From Deltaproteobacteria bacterium (GTDB taxonomy: Bacteria > UBA10199 > SBBF01): a stretch of 8,764 nt of DNA. Of the stretch, positions 5,745-8,764 are shown piece by piece. The translations under genes were made by a program, and so were the position numbers. The DNA is taken from positions 1-8,764 of the forward strand of contig JACQOY010000031.1 in NCBI GenBank assembly GCA_016207765.1, written 5' to 3'. Position 1 is the stretch's first letter, and each line of letters opens with the position of its first letter. The notes under the pieces were generated by a model that saw only the letters and a program-made list of their open reading frames with translations, was not told where the DNA came from and made no database searches.

Positions 5745-6286
5745 GGAGACCTTCTTTCCAAAATCAAATCGTAGAAATCCTCCAATGTGCCGGAGGTCGG
5801 GGCAAGGGTTGTCGCATCCTGCACATCGCGGACACCATCCGCGGTAATCTCGAACTCAAAGTCACCGGCAAATTTTTCATAAACCGTGCTGAAAGGGACA
5901 ACAATTCCGTTAAGCGTAAAACTCTCCCCCGTTCCGTCAAAGGTAATGGTGTAGTAGGTGTCGCACAACTCCTCTGTCGGCGCCGAAAGCTGAACATCCA
6001 CTCCTTCCGGAATTCGGTTCAGGAACGTACAGGGAATAGAGACGGTTTTTTCCTCGAAATCAAACGCCGTGCTATCGGGGAAAAAAGCAAACCCGATCCG
6101 GAGATAATTTTTTTCCGGCGTAAACTCGAGATGGGTCGAAAAACCGGACGGGTTGTAGGTGAGACTGCTAATATCCGTGCTTGCAGTGCTTCCAGACGAC
6201 ACGTTCTCATCCGATGAAACGGAACCAGCCCCCGAACAGGCGCCGAGAAGAAACAGGAAAAGAAGAATAAAGGAGAGTGACCGCAT
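5741..6286 (-). CDS. Putative lipoprotein of unknown function
   Basis: A 181-residue product with a textbook lipoprotein signal: MRSLSFILLFLFLLGAC, lipobox LGAC with C17 as the acylated residue, then a Ser/Gly/Thr-rich tether (18-42). The mature part (about 43-181) is acidic and rich in beta-prone segments (THLEFTPEKNYLRIGFAFFP, TVSIPCTFLN, YYTITFDGTGESFTLNGIVVPF, FEFEITADG). Two further cysteines at 86 and 108 could form a disulfide. I do not recognise a family. The gene stands alone, convergent to the aminotransferase and 136 bp downstream of the PAP2 gene, with a sigma-54-type promoter immediately upstream. There is no obvious Shine-Dalgarno site, and the predicted transcript start is only about four bases before the ATG. 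Its TAG stop is part of the palindrome at 5717-5744. Expression probably depends on a signal-responsive enhancer-binding activator. Confidence 0.78.
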   Translation of the reverse strand: MRSLSFILLFLFLLGACSGAGSVSSDENVSSGSTASTDISSLTYNPSGFSTHLEFTPEKNYLRIGFAFFPDSTAFDFEEKTVSIPCTFLNRIPEGVDVQLSAPTEELCDTYYTITFDGTGESFTLNGIVVPFSTVYEKFAGDFEFEITADGVRDVQDATTLAPTSGTLEDFYDLILERRSP

Positions 6287-6300
6287 TAACTATGGATAAT

Positions 6301-6317
6301 AGCAAGAGCCGTGCCAA
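6301..6317 (-). promoter_or_regulatory. Sigma-54 (-24/-12) promoter of the lipoprotein gene
   Basis: Read on the minus strand the bases are TTGGCACGGCTCTTGCT. This matches every defined position of the sigma-54 consensus YTGGCACGRNNNTTGCW, with the required 10 bases between GG and GC. It points at the lipoprotein gene and lies in an intergenic region. The predicted transcript start is near 6290, four bases before the ATG at 6286, so the message would be almost leaderless. Confidence 0.75.
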
Positions 6318-6341
6318 GAATGAAGTTGTCTATTATATTTA

Positions 6342-6354
6342 TAACTCATTGTAA
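6342..6354 (-). promoter_or_regulatory. Possible IHF-type bending site
   Basis: On the minus strand TTACAATGAGTTA keeps the CAANNNNTTR core of the IHF consensus with two mismatches in the first half, in AT-rich DNA. It sits between the sigma-54 promoter and the upstream dyad, where IHF sites usually lie. The match alone is weak; only position argues for it. Confidence 0.25.
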
Positions 6355-6373
6355 TAAATGGATATGTTTACTT

Positions 6374-6390
6374 TTCGTCCAATGGACGAA
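6374..6390. promoter_or_regulatory. 17-bp dyad, possible upstream activator site
   Basis: TTCGTCCA, one central base, then TGGACGAA form a perfect 8-bp inverted repeat. Its centre is about 92 bases upstream of the predicted sigma-54 transcript start, within the usual range for enhancer-binding protein sites. It could instead be a hairpin downstream of the PAP2 gene, but no T-run follows on the minus strand. Confidence 0.45.
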
Positions 6391-6422
6391 GGGGCTTTTT
6401 TCTCATCAAGATGGGATGATTC

Positions 6423-7013
6423 TCATTTTGAGAGAAAAATCCTCTTCATCACCAGCGCCACAAAAATACCCCCCGCCACGTCGACGATATAATGCTGTTT
6501 GAACGTCAAGGTAGAGATGGAAATGATCACGGCAAGAAACAAAAACCATGGGGCGAAGCGGGGCCGGTAAACATGCAGGGTAAAATACGAGAGAAAGGCG
6601 TAAGTCACATGCAAAGAGGGAAGGCAATTGACCGCAGGCGAATCGAGTTTTAAAAAGGCATCGGTCATGGACAAAAGCCAACCCGAATTCGGCGGAATAA
6701 CGGGCCTTAAGACAAATTCAACCGGATAGAATATCCAGACAATCTGGTGAATCGTCAGGGCGACAAGAAAAGACCAAAACGTGGCTTTAAGACTTTCAGT
6801 TGTGCGAAGCAAAAGGAATGCAATGAGGGGGGTTGCATAAACCAGAATGTAAATAAAAAAAGTCCAGGGGAGAAAGGGAATATCCCTCTCCCACACAATC
6901 ATCGGTGCATGCAAAACCCCTTTTGACACAACATAATGGGCGATAAGAAAATAAGTGGCGACAAAATAGGCGGCGAATACGACGGCGACAAAAAAACGAA
7001 GGTGGTGTTTCAA
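6423..7013 (-). CDS. PAP2-family integral membrane phosphatase/phosphotransferase, TTG start
   Basis: A 196-residue inner-membrane protein with about five or six hydrophobic helices. It belongs to the PAP2 superfamily and looks closest to the inositol-phosphoceramide synthase-like subgroup (PAP2_3). Catalytic elements are VNCLPSLHVTYAF (H135, phosphate-binding and acid/base region) and FKQHYIVDVAGG (H174 nucleophile with D178). The canonical first motif KxxxxxxRP is only partly present as VLRP (R103). It probably removes or transfers a lipid-linked phosphate at the membrane; the substrate is unknown. The frame stays open to an ATG at 7193, but that part lies antiphase inside the AMMECR1 gene and reads as low-complexity. 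I place the start at TTG (7011-7013), with GGGGAG five bases upstream. The TTG overlaps the AMMECR1 stop (TTGA), giving a coupled pair. A GTG or ATG further upstream cannot be excluded. Confidence 0.85.
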   Translation of the reverse strand: MKHHLRFFVAVVFAAYFVATYFLIAHYVVSKGVLHAPMIVWERDIPFLPWTFFIYILVYATPLIAFLLLRTTESLKATFWSFLVALTIHQIVWIFYPVEFVLRPVIPPNSGWLLSMTDAFLKLDSPAVNCLPSLHVTYAFLSYFTLHVYRPRFAPWFLFLAVIISISTLTFKQHYIVDVAGGIFVALVMKRIFLSK

Positions 7014-7555
7014 ATTTTCTCCCCGAATACTTCCGCCGTAAACGTCTCGATCTCCAGATCCCCTTCCCGCCACGCAGACGGGGGGAGACCGGCCTTGAGA
7101 CAGGTATACGAGAGAAATTCCTCGCGCGACCAATTCTCCTCTATGGCCACCTGCGGCAGAAGAACCCCCCTGAAAAAACCCTTGGCGACACAAAGCCCGT
7201 GTATGCCCACCTTGATCTCCTGGACATCGCTGATTTTCTGCCGGGGGGAAAGGACCGAAATTTCGATCTGCAACTCCTCAAGTTCGGAGGCCAAGACAGG
7301 GGGAAAACGCGGATCTTTCGTGGCGGCGGCCAGCGCCATCTGTTGGACGGTGCTGTAGAGAGGATCGGGCGCATCGAAGCGGCCGATGCACCCGCGCAAC
7401 AGGGAGCCTTTGTGAAGGGTTACAAAGGCCCCCCCAGGCCGGTTCAGATTGTCGGAAGAAGGCTTGGGATCGGCCCTTTTTCCCCCGGAAAGCGAGGTTT
7501 CGAGCATCCGGCGGGCAATAGAAAGAAGCTCCTCTTTTTCCTTTTCAGACAGCAT
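7010..7555 (-). CDS. AMMECR1-domain protein (AmmeMemoRadiSam protein A type)
   Basis: A 181-residue, full-length single-domain protein of the AMMECR1 family, shared by bacteria, archaea and eukaryotes; its biochemical activity is not established. The family signature LLRGCIGRF lies at residues 52-60, preceded by GGAFVTLHKGS. Downstream, STVQQMALAAATKDPRFPPV, LQIEISVLSPRQKI and GLCVAKGFFRGVLLPQVAIE...WSREEFLSYTCLKAGLPPSAW follow the usual family order. In many bacteria this protein is encoded with a MEMO-family protein and a radical SAM enzyme. Neither is visible here; the partner is a PAP2 membrane enzyme overlapping its stop codon. The ATG at 7555 lacks a clear Shine-Dalgarno site, and AT-rich DNA with a 12-bp palindrome lies directly upstream, so the message may have a very short leader. 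Confidence 0.92.
   Translation of the reverse strand: MLSEKEKEELLSIARRMLETSLSGGKRADPKPSSDNLNRPGGAFVTLHKGSLLRGCIGRFDAPDPLYSTVQQMALAAATKDPRFPPVLASELEELQIEISVLSPRQKISDVQEIKVGIHGLCVAKGFFRGVLLPQVAIEENWSREEFLSYTCLKAGLPPSAWREGDLEIETFTAEVFGEKI
7019..7024 (-). promoter_or_regulatory. Shine-Dalgarno site that fixes the PAP2 TTG start
   Basis: GGGGAG on the minus strand stands five bases before the TTG at 7013, inside the last codons of the AMMECR1 gene. It is the best ribosome-binding signal near this gene and is the main reason for choosing TTG over upstream ATG codons. Confidence 0.6.
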
Positions 7556-7619
7556 GAGATAATATTATCATAAAGAAAGGCAGAGCTTTGCTATTATTTT
7601 TTGGAGCAATTTTGTTCCC
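7556..7619. promoter_or_regulatory. Divergent promoter region between AMMECR1 and coaC
   Basis: These 64 bases must hold promoters for both directions. They contain a perfect 12-bp palindrome GATAATATTATC (7558-7569), which has -10-like hexamers on both strands, and a second TATTAT at 7592-7597 on the plus strand. I cannot assign -35 boxes at good spacing. GGAG at 7603-7606 is a possible coaC ribosome-binding site, though 13 bases from the ATG. Confidence 0.4.
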
Positions 7620-8198
7620 ATGAAAAAAAATTCTTCTTTGACCGGAAAAAATATTGTCCTTGGCGTGACAGGCGGCATTGCCGCCTACAAGAGCTGTGAG
7701 ATTGTCCGTCTTTTGACCGCCGAGGGGGCGGATGTCCATGTCGTGATGACGCGGGGCGCGACGCAGTTTGTCACCCCGATGACCTTTCAGGCCCTTTCGC
7801 GCAATACCGTCCGGACCGATATTTTCAATCTGACCGAAGAATCGGAGATGGGGCACATTCAACTGGCCGACAAGGCCGATCTGATTCTTGTTGCCCCGGC
7901 TACCGCCGATTTTATCGCAAGGGTGGCGCATGGCATTTGCGACGATCTACTTTCAACGGTTGTCTGCGCGACAAAGGCCCCGGTTCTTTTTGCTCCGGCC
8001 ATGAACGTGAACATGTATGAGAATAAAATCGTCCAGGAAAATATCGCCACGCTGAAACGTCATGGATATATGACGATCGGCCCGGCCACGGGCGATCTGG
8101 CGTGCGGGTGGGAAGGAATGGGACGGATGGAGGAGCCGGAGGCGATTGTGGCAGAAGTAAAAAAGAGATTGATGTCCAAGATCAAGGCGGTGCGTTAA
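7620..8198 (+). CDS. coaC: Phosphopantothenoylcysteine decarboxylase, stand-alone CoaC
   Basis: This FMN enzyme decarboxylates 4'-phosphopantothenoyl-L-cysteine to 4'-phosphopantetheine, the third chemical step from pantothenate. The protein has 192 residues, the size of the CoaC half of a CoaBC (Dfp) fusion. Motifs in order are GVTGGIAAYKS (15-25), the catalytic histidine H79 in GHIQLA, APATADFIARVAHGICDDLLS (92-112), the PAMNVNM loop (126-132) with the substrate-binding asparagine N129, and GDLACGWEGMGRM (158-170) with the conserved cysteine C162. All active-site residues expected from the E. coli enzyme are present. The gene ends after EAIVAEVKKRLMSKIKAVR, exactly where the interdomain linker of CoaBC would begin. 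The CoaB gene follows after 119 bp in a different frame. coaD is in the same window. Confidence 0.94.
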   Translation: MKKNSSLTGKNIVLGVTGGIAAYKSCEIVRLLTAEGADVHVVMTRGATQFVTPMTFQALSRNTVRTDIFNLTEESEMGHIQLADKADLILVAPATADFIARVAHGICDDLLSTVVCATKAPVLFAPAMNVNMYENKIVQENIATLKRHGYMTIGPATGDLACGWEGMGRMEEPEAIVAEVKKRLMSKIKAVR

Positions 8199-8212
8199 TC
8201 ATTTTTGCAATT

Positions 8213-8306
8213 GCGAGAAAGCAGAAATCAGAAAGCCGAGAGCGGAAATCAGATGAAATGCATTTTCTGCTTTCGGCTTTCCGCTTTCTGCTCACTAATT
8301 TCTCGC
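8213..8306. repeat. 94-bp palindrome built on a 7-bp period, between coaC and coaB
   Basis: The outer arms GCGAGAAA (8213-8220) and TTTCTCGC (8299-8306) are perfect complements, and the centre is the palindrome AAATGCATTT (8256-8265). Between them the left arm runs as variants of CAGAAAG about every seven bases (CAGAAAT, CAGAAAG, CCGAGAG, CGGAAAT). The right arm runs as the complementary series (TTTTCTG, CTTTCGG, CTTTCCG, CTTTCTG). The inner arms pair at roughly four of five positions. It almost fills the coaC-coaB gap and would form a long hairpin in the transcript or in single-stranded DNA. Confidence 0.75.
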
Positions 8307-8317
8307 TTTTGCCGGAC

Positions 8318-8764
8318 ATGTCCAAGCTCACCTTCCTCATCACCGCAGGCCCAACGCAGGAGCCGGTTGATCCTGTTCGCTACCTTTCCAACCGTTCGTC
8401 GGGAAAGATGGGTTATGCGTTGGCCAAAGCGGCGCGAGCAATGGGGCACCGTGTTTTGCTGATCAGCGGACCGACGTCGTTGGCAGTGCCCAAGGGGGTC
8501 AAACTTCTTTCGATCACAACCGCATCGGATATGCACCGCGCCGTGATGAGGAACTTCAGGACGGCCGATGTGATTATCAAAGTGGCCGCCGTAGCCGATT
8601 ATCGGCCTGCCTGGACGCAAAGTAAAAAAATCAAAAAGACGGGCAAGCCGCTAACACTCAAATTGATTCCGAGTCCCGATATTTTGAAAGAGCTGGGGCG
8701 CAAAAAGCGAAAAAACCAGATATTGGTCGGCTTTGCCGCCGAAACCGACCGCGGCCTTCCCAAC
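8318..8764 (+). CDS. coaB: Phosphopantothenate-cysteine ligase, stand-alone CoaB (cut by window end)
   Basis: This enzyme joins cysteine to 4'-phosphopantothenate using a nucleotide triphosphate (CTP in most bacteria), the step before CoaC. The visible 149 codons have no stop and run off the window. Motifs in order are LTFLITAGPTQEPVDPVRYLSNRSS (4-28), GKMGYALAKAA (29-39), LLISGPTSLAVPKGV (47-61), VAAVADYRP (89-97), the KIKK lysine motif (104-107) and LVGFAAET (136-143). These span most of the CoaB domain; the C-terminal end is missing. The ATG at 8318 gives the protein exactly the domain boundary seen inside CoaBC fusions, with only two residues before the first strand. No good Shine-Dalgarno site precedes it (GCCGGAC is the closest). 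It is very probably in one operon with coaC. Confidence 0.93.
   Translation, partial: MSKLTFLITAGPTQEPVDPVRYLSNRSSGKMGYALAKAARAMGHRVLLISGPTSLAVPKGVKLLSITTASDMHRAVMRNFRTADVIIKVAAVADYRPAWTQSKKIKKTGKPLTLKLIPSPDILKELGRKKRKNQILVGFAAETDRGLPN

Noticed and set aside
5717..5760. Standard intrinsic terminator between the aminotransferase and lipoprotein genes.
   Set aside because: The stem is strong but no T-run follows on the plus strand and only a broken one follows on the minus strand; the repeat interpretation explains it better.
6374..6403. Rho-independent terminator on the plus strand (dyad followed by GGGGCTTTTTT).
   Set aside because: No plus-strand gene precedes it, and four G and a C separate the dyad from the T-run.
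7576..7592. Second sigma-54-like site upstream of coaC (AAGGCAGAGCTTTGCT).
   Set aside because: Spacing between GG and GC is 9 rather than 10 and the CAC of the -24 box is lost; sigma-54 is strict about this.
8205..8462. An 85-codon frame overlapping the coaC-coaB gap.
   Set aside because: Its first part translates the palindrome and its second part is out-of-frame CoaB.

Overview
The window looks like chromosomal DNA from a Gram-negative bacterium with moderate GC. It carries two likely lipoproteins, a BON-domain envelope protein, a near-perfect sigma-54 promoter and ordinary housekeeping genes. The mix would suit a deltaproteobacteria-like or related uncultured lineage, but that placement is only an inference. 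I see no rRNA, tRNA, CRISPR array, phage gene or transposase.

Layout, left to right. (1) An M24 aminopeptidase-family gene (+) ends inside a roughly 190-bp composite of GTAG-headed palindromes. (2) A minus-strand envelope pair follows: a BON-domain lipoprotein and, 12 bp downstream, an exported protein with a SHOCT tail. (3) A 350-bp divergent region holds several hairpins and no convincing gene. (4) A plus-strand run carries a small DUF4190-type membrane protein, rsmD (16S rRNA methyltransferase), coaD (fourth step of CoA synthesis) and a class I aspartate-type aminotransferase. (5) A minus-strand lipoprotein of unknown function lies convergent to the aminotransferase, with a sigma-54-type promoter just upstream. 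(6) A minus-strand pair follows: an AMMECR1-domain protein and a PAP2-type membrane phosphatase that starts at TTG and overlaps the AMMECR1 stop. (7) On the plus strand, coaC and coaB (second and third steps of CoA synthesis) are separate genes. coaB runs off the window end.

The enzymes themselves are ordinary; three of them (CoaC, CoaB, CoaD) belong to one pathway, pantothenate to CoA. The unusual content lies at gene boundaries. One palindrome supplies TAG stop codons to both converging genes, and a relative supplies the stop of the M24 gene. An unrelated repeat of about 73 bp, with a hairpin exactly 9 nt before the start codon, forms the 5' leader of both the BON gene and coaD. A 94-bp palindrome built on a 7-bp period sits exactly between the CoaC and CoaB domains, which are fused in many bacteria. 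The genome therefore seems to carry several families of small palindromic repeats that have become part of gene starts, stops and linkers.
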